DNA from: Anaerococcus sp. Marseille-P3915
GTDB taxonomy: Bacteria; Bacillota; Clostridia; Tissierellales; Peptoniphilaceae
Assembly: GCF_900258475.1 (NCBI RefSeq)
Contig: NZ_LT984887.1
Location: 800,200-864,199, forward strand
DNA: 64,000 bases
Direction: 5' to 3'
Of this stretch, positions 8,866 to 18,409 are shown in pieces; position 1 is the first letter of the stretch; each line of letters opens with the position of its first letter. The position numbers were made by a program, and so were the translations under genes. Under the pieces are notes generated by a model. The model made no database searches and had not been told where the DNA came from. It was given only the letters and a program-made list of their open reading frames with translations.

Positions 8866-8907
8866 TAAAAAAGGAGGACTACGGCATTTAGGCATGTCGA
8901 GTCCTCT
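8866..8907 (-). terminator. Terminator downstream of the decayed TetR gene
   Basis: AGAGGACT (8907-8900) pairs with AGTCCTCC, followed by a TTTTTT run on the minus strand. The stem and part of the loop resemble the terminator after the AraC gene at 15562-15602. The interval 8908-9081 shows no gene. Confidence 0.75.
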
Positions 8908-9081
8908 GAAAAATAGGAGTTTTAAAACTAAAAACTGTTTTCTGTTAAACCTAAAAAGTTAACATAAACATGATATTAAAATAGATAGGTATTCTTATCG
9001 TGGTTTTATTTATAGTTTTATTCATTGATATATCTACCTCCATCACATTTATATATATCACTAAAAGTAGATATATTTGCA

Positions 9082-9597
9082 TTAATTCTGCTTCATATCT
9101 AAAAATTCTGTAGAAAGTGTTAATAGCTCTAGATTCTCATAAAATTTATTTCCTTCCAAGCATATGAACTTATCCAAGTTTTTCTTGTTAAAATAATCTA
9201 TAAACCTTAGTTTTATTTGTTTATTCAATTTTGATTAGCTTTGGATTCAACTAAAAATATGGCATATATAAACCTAAATTCATGACATTTGAACATCTTA
9301 TCTATAATTTTTTTCTAATGTTTGTATTAAAAACTCTATCTACCTCATTCAATGTCAATTCTAGAAAATTTATAAGACTAAATCTTTCAAAAATCAATTC
9401 AGATAAAATATAATTCTTATTTTTCAATAGTTATACAAACATCCTGCGCTTATTCCTGCTTGTTTATATGTCTGTCTTTGTTGTCTATGCAAAACCTTTA
9501 GAAATAAATACTTCTACACTAGTTTCTTGTATTTGTAATTTTCTTTTATTAGCAGGTAATCTTTCAATTTTCTTTACTGATATATTATTTTTCCCAT
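9082..9597 (-). pseudogene. TetR-family regulator, decayed
   Basis: Starting at ATG 9597, the frame reads a TetR N-terminus: KRKLQIQETSVEVFISKGFA, a stop codon, TTKTDI, another stop, and then, after a one-base shift, KQAGISAGCLYNY followed by a further stop and KNKNYILSELIFERF. This is the helix-turn-helix of TetR repressors with at least one frameshift and several nonsense codons; the C-terminal part is also broken. The remnant lies 25 bases downstream of the MATE pump gene on the same strand, so it probably once controlled that pump. It cannot make a functional repressor. Confidence 0.7.
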
Positions 9598-9621
9598 AAA
9601 AATATTATAAAAATCAAATCT

Positions 9622-10965
9622 TTAATTATTTACATTCATATTTGAAAGAGCCTTGGCTTGCATTACTAAACCTACCATTATCATAGTAAAATCTACAACT
9701 GGTTCTGCCCACCAAACAGCACCTGCTCCAAATACTCTTGGTAATATAAGTAAGGCTGGAACAAGTAGTATTAGCTGTCTTAACATTACAATCATTCCAG
9801 CTTTTTTTCCATCTCCTATCGCTTGGAAAAAAGTTATCGTCATAATCATAATTCCATAGAGGATGAATACAGAATAGAATATCCTAAAATTATTAACTCC
9901 ACTTGAAATTATATCCTGACTTACTTTAAATAAACCAAGTAACTGTTTTGAAAATACTTGTGCTGGTAACCAAAAAATTGCTGCAAGTACTGTTCCTCCT
10001 ATAGAAAATATCTTCATAGTTTCCTTTACTCTATCGTATTGTTTTGCTCCGTAGTTTGTACCAATAATCGGCTGTAGACCTTGACTCATTCCCCAAATTG
10101 GTATAAATGAAAATCCATAAAATCTCAAAGTTGCTGACATTAATATTGCATTTGGATCTCCTCCATATCTAAAAGCTTGTCTATAAAGCAATGTTTGCTG
10201 AACCATGAAAAATACTTGCATGATCATAGCTGATACTCCTACTCCAAACATTTCCTTTGATATATCTTTTTCTTTTTTTATTTTCCCTATTTTTACATTT
10301 TCACTTTTATTCTTAAAATAATAAAGAGTAATAACTGCTTGAATTATTTGTGCTGTTACAGTTGCTATAGCTGCTCCCTCAATAGCATAATCACCCATTG
10401 CTTTCATTAGTATTGGATCAAGAACTATATTGATAAAGGCACCGAGTCCCATGATACTCATTGCTCTTTTCATAAGCCCTTCACCACGCATAACCATATT
10501 GGCTGACTGGGTAAAGTTTACAAAAATTGAGCCTAGAAATATTATTCTTAAATACCTTATGCCTAATACCTTTATTTCTCCTGTTGCTCCAATTAAATCT
10601 AAAAAATATGGTCCTAGAAGTATTCCTCCTATTGTTATAATCGTTGAAAAAAAGATAACCCAATAGATAAGATTTCCCATAAGTTTGTCTATAGTATTAT
10701 TATCACCCTTTCCCATGGCTCTTGATAAAATTGATGCCGAACCTATCCCTATAAGCGTTGCAATCCCATTATTAAAAAAGGTAAGTGGCATAGCTATTGA
10801 GCAAGCCGCCATAGCATTCTCACCAATTATTTGTCCAGCAAATATTCCATCCATAAGTGGGTATAGACCTATAACCACCATGCCAATTACTGCTGGTATA
10901 GATAATTGAAACATTAAAGACAATGGCTTCTTGGTCAATAACTGTTCTTTCATGTTTTGCTTCAT
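9622..10965 (-). CDS. MATE-family multidrug/solute efflux pump (MepA-like)
   Basis: The product has 447 residues from ATG 10965, preceded by GAGAGGATT; an in-frame TTG 15 bases upstream is less likely. It has twelve predicted membrane segments in two MatE repeats, with LSLMFQLSIPAVIGMVVIGLYPLMDGIFAG at the first helix and WGMSQGLQPIIGTNYGAKQYDR in the second half. MATE proteins export cationic or amphipathic compounds using Na+ or H+ gradients. The gene starts 11 bases after the ABC half-transporter and is in the same operon, so it may export the apo-siderophore or shunt products of the NRPS. A general drug efflux role is equally compatible. Confidence 0.88.
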   Translation of the reverse strand: MKQNMKEQLLTKKPLSLMFQLSIPAVIGMVVIGLYPLMDGIFAGQIIGENAMAACSIAMPLTFFNNGIATLIGIGSASILSRAMGKGDNNTIDKLMGNLIYWVIFFSTIITIGGILLGPYFLDLIGATGEIKVLGIRYLRIIFLGSIFVNFTQSANMVMRGEGLMKRAMSIMGLGAFINIVLDPILMKAMGDYAIEGAAIATVTAQIIQAVITLYYFKNKSENVKIGKIKKEKDISKEMFGVGVSAMIMQVFFMVQQTLLYRQAFRYGGDPNAILMSATLRFYGFSFIPIWGMSQGLQPIIGTNYGAKQYDRVKETMKIFSIGGTVLAAIFWLPAQVFSKQLLGLFKVSQDIISSGVNNFRIFYSVFILYGIMIMTITFFQAIGDGKKAGMIVMLRQLILLVPALLILPRVFGAGAVWWAEPVVDFTMIMVGLVMQAKALSNMNVNN

Positions 10966-10976
10966 TTTTAATCCTC

Positions 10977-12695
10977 TCAATATATAAATTCTTCTGCTAA
11001 TTTCGTTTTTTCTAATAAATTGTTATACAATTTTGATTCTTCTATCAGTTCTTTGTGATTGCCTTGACTTTCCACATATCCATTTTCTATGACTATGATT
11101 TTGTCTACATTTTCAATAGATTTTAATCTGTGAGAAATAATAATAACTGTTTTATCCTTTATTAATTTATTCAAACTTTCTTGAATTTTCTTTTCATTGT
11201 CCACATCAAGGCTTGCTGATATTTCATCTAATATAAGAATTGGTGCATCCTTTAAAAAAGCTCTTGCAATAGAAAGCCTTTGTCTTTCACCACCAGAAAG
11301 CTCTGACCCATTTTCCCCTATAACTGTATCTAATCCATTAGGAAGTTTATTAATAAAATCCATACAATTTGCAAGGGTAGCTGCCTTGATAACTTCTTCA
11401 TCGCTGGCATCTTTTTTACCTATACGAATATTTTCTAATATAGATGAGTTAAATAAAGTAACATCTTGAAAAACAATAGATATTTTCTTAAATAAAGAAT
11501 CTGTGGAAATGTTTTTTATATCCTTTCCATCTATTAAAATTTGACCTTTATCATAATCATATAATCTTGATATTAATCTTAATATACTTGTCTTTCCAGA
11601 GCCAGAAGCTCCAACTAGAGCCGTTACATCTCCCTGTTTCGCAGTAAAGCTAATGTCCTTTAAAACCTGATTATCATCATAAGAAAAAGCTACATTTTTA
11701 AAGACTATATCAAACATATTCAGTTCTACATCTTTACCCTCTTGAATTTTTGTTTCCTTAATCTCCCTAATCCTTTCAACACTTGGATCTATAGAGAACA
11801 CTTCTAATAATCCTTCTTTTGATAAATCGAAAATATCTTTTATCTTTATGGCAGACATTAAATACCCTAAGAGATATAAAATGTCAATCTCCCCAGATAG
11901 AATAAGGCTAATACCAACATAACTAACTACTGCTATACTTACGAAAGAAAACATAGTAGATAAACCTAATGTTATAATAGAACTCTCTTCCACTTTTAAA
12001 TGTATTTTTTCACTTTCATCCATCTGTTTATAAAGTGATGTCTTCACTTCATCAGATAAGTTGAAACTATTTATTTCTTGTTGAAGTTCAATAGTTTCTT
12101 GGAATTTTTCTGAGTTTTCTCTAAGTACCTTGTGATATTTCTTGTTTCCTTTTACCTGCGACTTTTTAGCAATAGGTATTAGTATAAAACTTAAAATAGT
12201 TGGGATCATTACTGCTAGCCCCATCTTAAAATTGCCTATCATTAACATAATTCCAATTAGTGGAAAAAATAAAACCATTCCTCCTACTTTAGGTATTGAA
12301 TGACTCATAGCGTGTTCTACTTTTTCCACATCTGCCATAATCGTTTGAGATATATCTGATAAATTATGTTTTGAAAAGTAGGATAGGGGAAGTTTTGATA
12401 GAGTTTCAGCAATATCTATTCTTAAATTAGCACTCTCTTCATAAGTTGTAGTATAAAGATCATCATATTCTTTGGATAACAAAACATACATTATTACTAA
12501 TGTAACAACAGAAACTCCAAAATATAAATAAGGGCTTTTAACATTTTTCAAAAGAAGCTCATCTGTTAACATCATTAAAATAAAGGCAGGAACCATATTA
12601 ATACAGTAAACCAAGAAACTCGATATAGTAGATTTAGTAAGATCTTTAGCCCCTTTATCAGTCAGACAAAAGCGTTTTTTATAAAATTTCCTCAT
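10977..12695 (-). CDS. ABC half-transporter with exporter fold (YbtQ-like)
   Basis: The product has 572 residues from ATG 12695, which has GGAGGG upstream; the longer frame to 12725 has no such site. An N-terminal six-helix ABC_membrane domain (about 20-300) is followed by an ATPase with Walker A GASGSGKTS, signature LSGGERQR, Walker B ILILDEISASLD and the H-loop His in IISHRL. It overlaps the preceding half-transporter by 17 bases, so the two should form a heterodimer. In yersiniabactin systems the homologous pair YbtP/YbtQ, despite the exporter fold, serves ferric-siderophore uptake. In this locus, controlled by a divergent AraC protein as in ybtA-ybtPQ, a siderophore-related role is the best inference. 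Confidence 0.88.
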   Translation of the reverse strand: MRKFYKKRFCLTDKGAKDLTKSTISSFLVYCINMVPAFILMMLTDELLLKNVKSPYLYFGVSVVTLVIMYVLLSKEYDDLYTTTYEESANLRIDIAETLSKLPLSYFSKHNLSDISQTIMADVEKVEHAMSHSIPKVGGMVLFFPLIGIMLMIGNFKMGLAVMIPTILSFILIPIAKKSQVKGNKKYHKVLRENSEKFQETIELQQEINSFNLSDEVKTSLYKQMDESEKIHLKVEESSIITLGLSTMFSFVSIAVVSYVGISLILSGEIDILYLLGYLMSAIKIKDIFDLSKEGLLEVFSIDPSVERIREIKETKIQEGKDVELNMFDIVFKNVAFSYDDNQVLKDISFTAKQGDVTALVGASGSGKTSILRLISRLYDYDKGQILIDGKDIKNISTDSLFKKISIVFQDVTLFNSSILENIRIGKKDASDEEVIKAATLANCMDFINKLPNGLDTVIGENGSELSGGERQRLSIARAFLKDAPILILDEISASLDVDNEKKIQESLNKLIKDKTVIIISHRLKSIENVDKIIVIENGYVESQGNHKELIEESKLYNNLLEKTKLAEEFIY

Positions 12696-14433
12696 CTTTA
12701 ACCCTCCATTGATTTGCACTGTCATAAAGTTCTAATAATTCCTTATATTTTCCACCTTTTGAAATAAGTTCTTGATCACTGCCTCTTTCAATTATTTCTC
12801 CATTCTCTAAAACTAAAATTTCATCAACAGAACGAATACTACTCATCCTATGGGCAATCATAATAACTGTTTTATCTTTCATAAGGTTTTTAAAGGCCTT
12901 TTGAAGCTCATACTCATTGTCTGGATCAATAGAAGCACTAGCTTCATCCATAATTACAATTTTAGATTTCTTGAGCATGGCTCTTGCAATAGCAATTCTC
13001 TGTTTTTCTCCTCCTGATAAATAGACTCCTTTTGAGCCAATCATGGTATTCTCCCTTTCAGGAAACTTATTTAAAATAACATTACAACCTGCAAGTTCCA
13101 TAGCCTTCATAACTTCTTCCCTACTTGCCTTTCTATTAGCAAGAGCAACATTTTCGTAAATAGATGTCTTAAAAAGTTTGCTATCCTGAAAAACAAAAGA
13201 AATTGTGTTTATTAGAGCATCCTTACTATAAGATTCTAGGGGTCTCTCTCCAATCTTTATACTACCACTATCTACTTTGTAAAATCCAGATAATAGCTTT
13301 ACAATAGTCGATTTACCTGAACCTGAATGTCCAACTAATGCATATTTTTTTCCCTCTTGTAATTTAAATGATAAGTTTTCTAATACCTTATTTCCATTGT
13401 AGCCGAATGTTACATTATCAAACTCTATATTATAGTTTTTGAAATCACTAATCTCTCCATAATTTAATTTATCTTCATTCATTTTTTTATATAAGTCTTC
13501 TAAAGTATCTACAGCATACCTAGCGTTAAAGATGTTCATACTAGCCCACATAATTTTCATAAATGAAACCATCATTACTCCACTTAAAAACAAAATCATG
13601 AATAGTTCAACAATAAGCAAATTAGCATTATTAACTTTATTTATGGTAAAAACTAAAGGGATAGACAAAATTGCAATAATTCCAAAAAATATCCATTGAT
13701 ATAGTACATAAGGTTTTTTAGAACTAATTGAGTAATCAAGAGCATACTTAGAATAATCCTTAATCGCCTTATAAAGAGTTTTAAAAGACTCTACAGTAGC
13801 TCCGAATATTTTAACAACTTGCATGCCTCTGACATATTCAACTGTTTCACCACTTAAAATTTCTAAGGATTTTTGGTAGTATTCCATGAACTCTCCTCCA
13901 CCCATCATGTTCTTTAAAATAAGAGCCCCTACTATTGTTAGTATAAGAATAACTATTCCCACTCTACTACTAATAGAAAAGGCAAGTATTAAAGATAAGA
14001 CTGGAATTAAAAAAGCTTGTGAATTATCTGGTATCATATGTGCTACTGCCGTATGAGTTTTAGCTGCATTATCATCAATAGTTTTTCTTATAATTCCAGA
14101 TGGATTTAAGTCATAAAAACGAAAACTTGCTCCTGTAAGTCCATCTATCCCTTTCTTTCTCAAATTAGTTTCTAAACGAAATCCGAGCTTATGGGAAAAT
14201 AAACCTGATAGTAAATATACCAAAGCTCCCAACGTCAAACTCAAAACAGTTTGAATAGACATTGCTCTAGCAACTAATAAATCCTCCTCAACAATTGAAC
14301 TTCTTAAAAAATTATACAACAATGAATATCCGTACACCATCAGAAACGCAGATAGTGCTGATAAGAAAACTGCTATATATCCATTATGTTTTCCCTCAGG
14401 CACATAGGAAAAAAGCCTTTTGTAAATTTTCAT
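12679..14433 (-). CDS. ABC half-transporter with exporter fold (YbtP-like)
   Basis: The product has 584 residues and starts at ATG 14433 behind AAGGGGG. The membrane domain (about 15-300) includes the typical GIIRKTIDDNAAKTHTAVAHMIPD cytoplasmic region. The ATPase has Walker A GHSGSGKST, signature LSGGEKQR, Walker B IVIMDEASASID and H-loop IAHRM. It is first in a three-gene operon with the second half-transporter and the MATE pump. The transporter probably works as a heterodimer in the membrane. Uptake of the ferric siderophore (by analogy with YbtPQ or IrtAB) or export of the apo form are the two readings; the sequence does not decide between them. Confidence 0.88.
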   Translation of the reverse strand: MKIYKRLFSYVPEGKHNGYIAVFLSALSAFLMVYGYSLLYNFLRSSIVEEDLLVARAMSIQTVLSLTLGALVYLLSGLFSHKLGFRLETNLRKKGIDGLTGASFRFYDLNPSGIIRKTIDDNAAKTHTAVAHMIPDNSQAFLIPVLSLILAFSISSRVGIVILILTIVGALILKNMMGGGEFMEYYQKSLEILSGETVEYVRGMQVVKIFGATVESFKTLYKAIKDYSKYALDYSISSKKPYVLYQWIFFGIIAILSIPLVFTINKVNNANLLIVELFMILFLSGVMMVSFMKIMWASMNIFNARYAVDTLEDLYKKMNEDKLNYGEISDFKNYNIEFDNVTFGYNGNKVLENLSFKLQEGKKYALVGHSGSGKSTIVKLLSGFYKVDSGSIKIGERPLESYSKDALINTISFVFQDSKLFKTSIYENVALANRKASREEVMKAMELAGCNVILNKFPERENTMIGSKGVYLSGGEKQRIAIARAMLKKSKIVIMDEASASIDPDNEYELQKAFKNLMKDKTVIMIAHRMSSIRSVDEILVLENGEIIERGSDQELISKGGKYKELLELYDSANQWRVKDEEIL

Positions 14434-14506
14434 ATTTACCCCCTTAATAATATTTTGATAAATTTCAAATAAAAAATACGACTTACTTGATAACTTTTAT
14501 CATAAG

Positions 14507-14542
14507 TATATTGTAAAATATTTTCGTTTGTTTTACAATATA
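14507..14542. promoter_or_regulatory. Symmetric divergent promoter/operator between AraC and ABC genes
   Basis: A perfect 12-base inverted repeat, TATATTGTAAAA (14507-14518) and TTTTACAATATA (14531-14542), is separated by 12 bases. Read on either strand it gives the same hexamers, TTGTAA and TACAAT, 17 bases apart, so it can act as overlapping face-to-face promoters for araC (plus) and the transporter operon (minus). A second imperfect palindrome (TTGATAA / TTATCATAA, 14488-14505) lies on the transporter side and may bind the AraC protein. Confidence 0.6.
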
Positions 14543-14581
14543 TATAGGTTTATATGTCTAAACGTGTTATTGGAGGTTTGT

Positions 14582-15541
14582 ATGGAAAATTTTGAAAGTT
14601 TAATAAATGCTTATGTTTCATCGGAATTAAAAGACGAGAATTATTTTCATCCTCTAGGGAGGTATTATATAGCTAATACGAAATTATATAATGGTTATTA
14701 CTGGTATTACGAAAGTAGCGACTTTATAATAGACATTCATAATCTTTTCATAAAAGAAGATTTTGTAGAAGATGGCGTTGAATCAATGCAAAATTATGTT
14801 ACATTAATTTCCAATTTTGTAATGTCTGGAAACGGAGAATGGTTTAATCCCTATCAGTCAATTGAACCTTTTTCTATGTTTGTTATGGATCCAAGCGACA
14901 AAAAGAATAGATATCTTATACATAAAAATTCTAGATTGTGTCTTGTAGGTGTAAAATTTAAAAAAAGTTTTTTAGAAAAATACTATCCACCATATTCTTA
15001 CTCAAATAATGTAGATGATTTAAAAGATATGTTTTTTCAATCTAAAAATTCAATTATTAATCCAATAAGTAAGATTGCTAAAGATATTTTGACTTGTAAA
15101 CTTGAAAATGCTGAAGCTAAACTTTTCTTTGAGGAAAAGGTAAAAGAGTGGTTTTATATAACTGTTGAGGCTAGTGAAGATTCGAAAAATTTTAAGACTC
15201 TTTCAACCGAAGATGAAAAACTTATTGAGAATGTAGAAAGATATATTAGCGATCATTATTCTAACAACATACCTCAATCACTTCTAGAAAAAATCGCTTG
15301 TATGAGTGGAACAAAGTTAAAGGAAAGTTTTAAGAAAAAAAACAATTTGAGTATTACAGAATTTACCCAAAGAAAAAGAATGAATATAGCAGAACAATTA
15401 TTAGTAACCACTGATCTTGAAATAAGACATATAGCTAAAACTGTTGGATATACTTCAGCTAGCCGATTTAGCAAACTTTACAAAAGATATAAGGGAGTTT
15501 ATCCTAATGAGGTTAAAATTATGATTAATTTAAATAAATAA
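14582..15541 (+). CDS. AraC-family transcription regulator (YbtA-like position)
   Basis: The start is ATG 14582, placed 7 bases after TTGGAGG; an upstream in-frame ATG at 14528 lacks a ribosome site. The product is 319 residues. The C-terminal region (about 215-315) carries two helix-turn-helix motifs of AraC/XylS type: PQSLLEKIACMSGTKLKESFKKK, and then IRHIAKTVGYTSASRFSKLYKRYKG with the usual YPNEV ending. The N-terminal two thirds should be the ligand-sensing part. It is transcribed away from the YbtP/Q-like operon, just as ybtA is from ybtPQ in Yersinia, where YbtA responds to yersiniabactin. I infer that it senses the siderophore made here and activates the transporters. Confidence 0.85.
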   Translation: MENFESLINAYVSSELKDENYFHPLGRYYIANTKLYNGYYWYYESSDFIIDIHNLFIKEDFVEDGVESMQNYVTLISNFVMSGNGEWFNPYQSIEPFSMFVMDPSDKKNRYLIHKNSRLCLVGVKFKKSFLEKYYPPYSYSNNVDDLKDMFFQSKNSIINPISKIAKDILTCKLENAEAKLFFEEKVKEWFYITVEASEDSKNFKTLSTEDEKLIENVERYISDHYSNNIPQSLLEKIACMSGTKLKESFKKKNNLSITEFTQRKRMNIAEQLLVTTDLEIRHIAKTVGYTSASRFSKLYKRYKGVYPNEVKIMINLNK

Positions 15542-15561
15542 ATCTAAACCATATTCCTAAA

Positions 15562-15602
15562 AAGAGGACTAAGACGCCTCAATATGTCTAGTCCTCTTTT
15601 TA
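15562..15602 (+). terminator. Terminator of the AraC gene
   Basis: AAGAGGACT and AGTCCTCTT form a 9-base stem followed by a T run, 20 bases beyond the stop codon. Confidence 0.85.
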
Positions 15603-15653
15603 GAATTTTTAATACTATTAATTAACAATATAAATTTATATCTCATTGAAAAT

Positions 15654-16887
15654 CATAGTGTAAAATATCTTGTGTAAACGTAAAGTTGTTCCTTGGATAG
15701 AAAAAGAGGATCCAATCTTGTAAGATTAAGTTAACACAACTAAATCACATGAATATTGGAGAACCTCATAACAAATTTTAACAAAGAATTGATTGAAGTG
15801 CTAGCCCAAGGAGTAGATGTTACAGAAATATTTCGCTGTCAACCGGAAGATGCGATGAATCTTCTTCTAGAAACAGAAAAAAACGTTTTTTAGGATTTGA
15901 GCCCTGTGATACCAGTGAATACAACTCTGGGAATTCTAGAAATAGCTACTACACTAGAACCCTTAAAGGCAAATATGGTATATTACATCTTAAGATGCCT
16001 ATGGATAGGAAGGGGCTCTTTTCTCAAAAACCCCTATCTTTTTTTAACGAGTCAAATTCTACTCTTGAAGATAACATTAAATTGTTCCACCAAAATGGTC
16101 TAACAACCAGAGACCTATTAGAAATGATTGAGAAAATATACGGTCAGCAAACCGTATCAAATAGTTCGAAGTCCACCCTAGAGGAACTATAGCTTTTTAA
16201 AAAGAACTCCAGACAGGCCGTTGTCTACTGCTATGTTACCTTTCTCTCCATAAGACGAGATTCGGTTAGCAAAGAAGCTGTTCATGATATTATAGGAATC
16301 ACAAAAGAAGGCCACAAAGAGGGTCTAAGCTTTGCTATTTATCCCATAGAATCTGCTTCTAACTACAGAGAAATATTCCAAGATCTTAAATCCAGAGGAC
16401 TAGAAGATATCGTTCTCTTTGTTAGCGATGAATTAACAAAACTAAAGCATACTCTTAACGATGAATGTCCCTTATCAAAACATCGATCCTACTGGATACA
16501 TATCATAAGAAATATAGCCAATAAAGTAAGAGTCAATAATAAGTCACCCCTACTGGAAGACTTAAACTTCCCTTAGAAAATTTGTTTGATAAATGGGCAG
16601 ACAAATATCCTAAAGTAAAAGAACAATTTCCCCATGAAACATCTCTGGAAAAGTATGTGTATACCGATGTTTCAAAATACAACACGGCGTTTTCTTCTAT
16701 GATCCATAAGGAATTTGGGATGGCACTATATGAACTAAGTAAACTGCTAAATAAAACATAAGGAAAGCGCCAAAGCAAAAATTTTTCATCCAATATATGG
16801 GATTAAGGTACAAAGCATGTAGCATTATCTAGTTAGGTACAATTTACTTAGTTTCACAAGAGGTTACACAATTTATTTAACACTACC
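15654..16887. mobile_element. Degenerate IS256-family insertion sequence
   Basis: Imperfect terminal inverted repeats are visible. The left end (15654-15680) reads TAGTGTAAAATATCTTGTGT, and the right end, on the opposite strand (16886-16862), reads TAGTGTTAAATAAATTGTGT. Between them lies a broken Mutator-type transposase. The remnant is about 1.23 kb, slightly short for IS256 relatives, which fits internal deletions. It separates the AraC/transporter block from the ECF genes. No clear target duplication is seen. Beyond the right end, 16888-17014 contains no gene. Confidence 0.7.
15770..16761 (+). pseudogene. IS256-family (Mutator) transposase remnant
   Basis: Fragments in several frames read as a Mutator transposase. 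These are NKELIEVLAQGVDVTEIFR; an N-terminal part with KMPMDRKGLFSQKP; RRDSVSKEAVHDIIGITKEG; LEDIVLFVSDELTKL; HIIRNIANKVR; and a C-terminus EFGMALYELSKLLNKT ending at TAA 16761. Stops and frameshifts separate the pieces, a central part is missing, and the DGTY-like motif carrying the first catalytic Asp is replaced by CYVT. The enzyme is inactive. Confidence 0.75.
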
Positions 16888-17014
16888 TTGAAAACTCTAT
16901 GCCTTAATAATTTTAAAGTGTAATACTGAACAATTATTAGTTAACTATAATAAAACAATTAAATTATCTTCTTATTAATGTGAATATTTTTTATAATTTC
17001 ATTAAGATATCAAG

Positions 17015-18409
17015 TTAGACATATCTTATTTTTTCTAAATCCAATACACGATTGCAAATTAAACTTGCAAATTCAAAATCATGGGTAGCTATAAAAATAA
17101 TTTTATCTTTTGAATGTGACTTTAATAATTCTACAGTTTTAATCATATTTTTATAATCAAGCCCACTTGTAGGCTCGTCTAAAATAAAAATTTCTTTGTT
17201 ACACAATAGTCCACAAACTATGGCAAGTCTTTGCTTTTGTCCCCCAGACAAAGTGTTAGGGTGGCTATTTTTATAATTATATAAGTCAAAATCATTTAGC
17301 AGTTCATTAATTAAATCATCTTTTACGTTCTTTATTCCTAATTTACATTCAGCAAAGACACTATCGGCAAATAATTGATAATTTACGTCTTGCATAACCA
17401 TATAAGATATTTGCTTTCTTGCTTTTTCATCAATTTCTTTAGATTTTAAAATAAACTCACCCTTATAATCAGTATAAAGTCCACAAAGAGTTCTTAAAAA
17501 AGTAGTTTTCCCTATGCCGTTAGATCCTAAAACAGCAATAATATCACCCTTGTTTGCAGAAAAACTAAATCTATCTGTAAGGCATTTATCTTTCCTATAA
17601 ATTGAAACATTATTTACCTGTAAATAAGACTTACCTATAATTGGTGATTTTTCTTTTATATTTAAACTAGGTTTGTTTCTTGTTCTTAAACCCATAGTCT
17701 TAATTTCATCTTCAGATAAACTTAAAAAATCTTTATTGGAAAAAATTTTATCAATTTTCCCATTCTTCATATAAATAATTCTATCAACTAAATCCATTAT
17801 ATAATAGATTCTGTGTTCAGATATAATAACTGTTTTACCACTCTCTTTCAACATGGATAAGTGTTTTTTTAATATATCTATTGTCGGTATGTCCAAATTA
17901 GAAGAAGGCTCATCAAGTAAATAAATATCTGGATTTGTTGCATAAACTGATGCAAAAGCAATTTTTTGTTTCTCTCCTCCAGATAAATGAAAAATATTTC
18001 TATTTTTTAGTTTATTTATTTCTAATTTCTTGCAGGTTTCATCTAATTTCTCTTCTAAAATTTTTGTTTCTACTCCTTGGTTTTCTAGTCCGAATACAAT
18101 TTCACTATTTGTATCCACATTAAAGAATTGGGTTCTAGGATTTTGAAAAACACTGCCGACATTTTTTGAAAGTTCAAACATTTGATAGTCAGATAATGAT
18201 TTATCATTTATTTTTACATCACCATTTAAATCTCCTTCATAATAATATGGTATCAACTTATTTATAAGCCTTGTAATAGAGGTTTTTCCAGAGCCAGAAG
18301 AACCACATATTAAAATAAACTCTCCTTTTTTTATTTCTATATTTATATTATCTAGGCTAATATCCTTAGAGTTTCTATATTTGAAACAAACTTCATTTAA
18401 CTTAATCAT
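17015..18409 (-). CDS. ECF transporter double ATPase (EcfA1-EcfA2 fusion)
   Basis: The product has 464 residues and two complete ABC ATPase domains in one chain. The first (about 1-225) has GSSGSGKTS, FQNPRTQFF, HLSGGEKQK and LLDEPSSNLD. The second (about 255-462) has GSNGIGKTT, LSGGQKQR and ILDEPTSGLD. This is the energising subunit of an energy-coupling-factor importer. Its start overlaps the end of the EcfT gene by 8 bases and it is the last gene of the siderophore operon. It is clearly related to the truncated ATPase at 320-1651. I infer that it powers uptake of the siderophore complex, or of a component needed by the pathway; ECF systems are better known for vitamins and for nickel or cobalt. 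Confidence 0.88.
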   Translation of the reverse strand: MIKLNEVCFKYRNSKDISLDNINIEIKKGEFILICGSSGSGKTSITRLINKLIPYYYEGDLNGDVKINDKSLSDYQMFELSKNVGSVFQNPRTQFFNVDTNSEIVFGLENQGVETKILEEKLDETCKKLEINKLKNRNIFHLSGGEKQKIAFASVYATNPDIYLLDEPSSNLDIPTIDILKKHLSMLKESGKTVIISEHRIYYIMDLVDRIIYMKNGKIDKIFSNKDFLSLSEDEIKTMGLRTRNKPSLNIKEKSPIIGKSYLQVNNVSIYRKDKCLTDRFSFSANKGDIIAVLGSNGIGKTTFLRTLCGLYTDYKGEFILKSKEIDEKARKQISYMVMQDVNYQLFADSVFAECKLGIKNVKDDLINELLNDFDLYNYKNSHPNTLSGGQKQRLAIVCGLLCNKEIFILDEPTSGLDYKNMIKTVELLKSHSKDKIIFIATHDFEFASLICNRVLDLEKIRYV

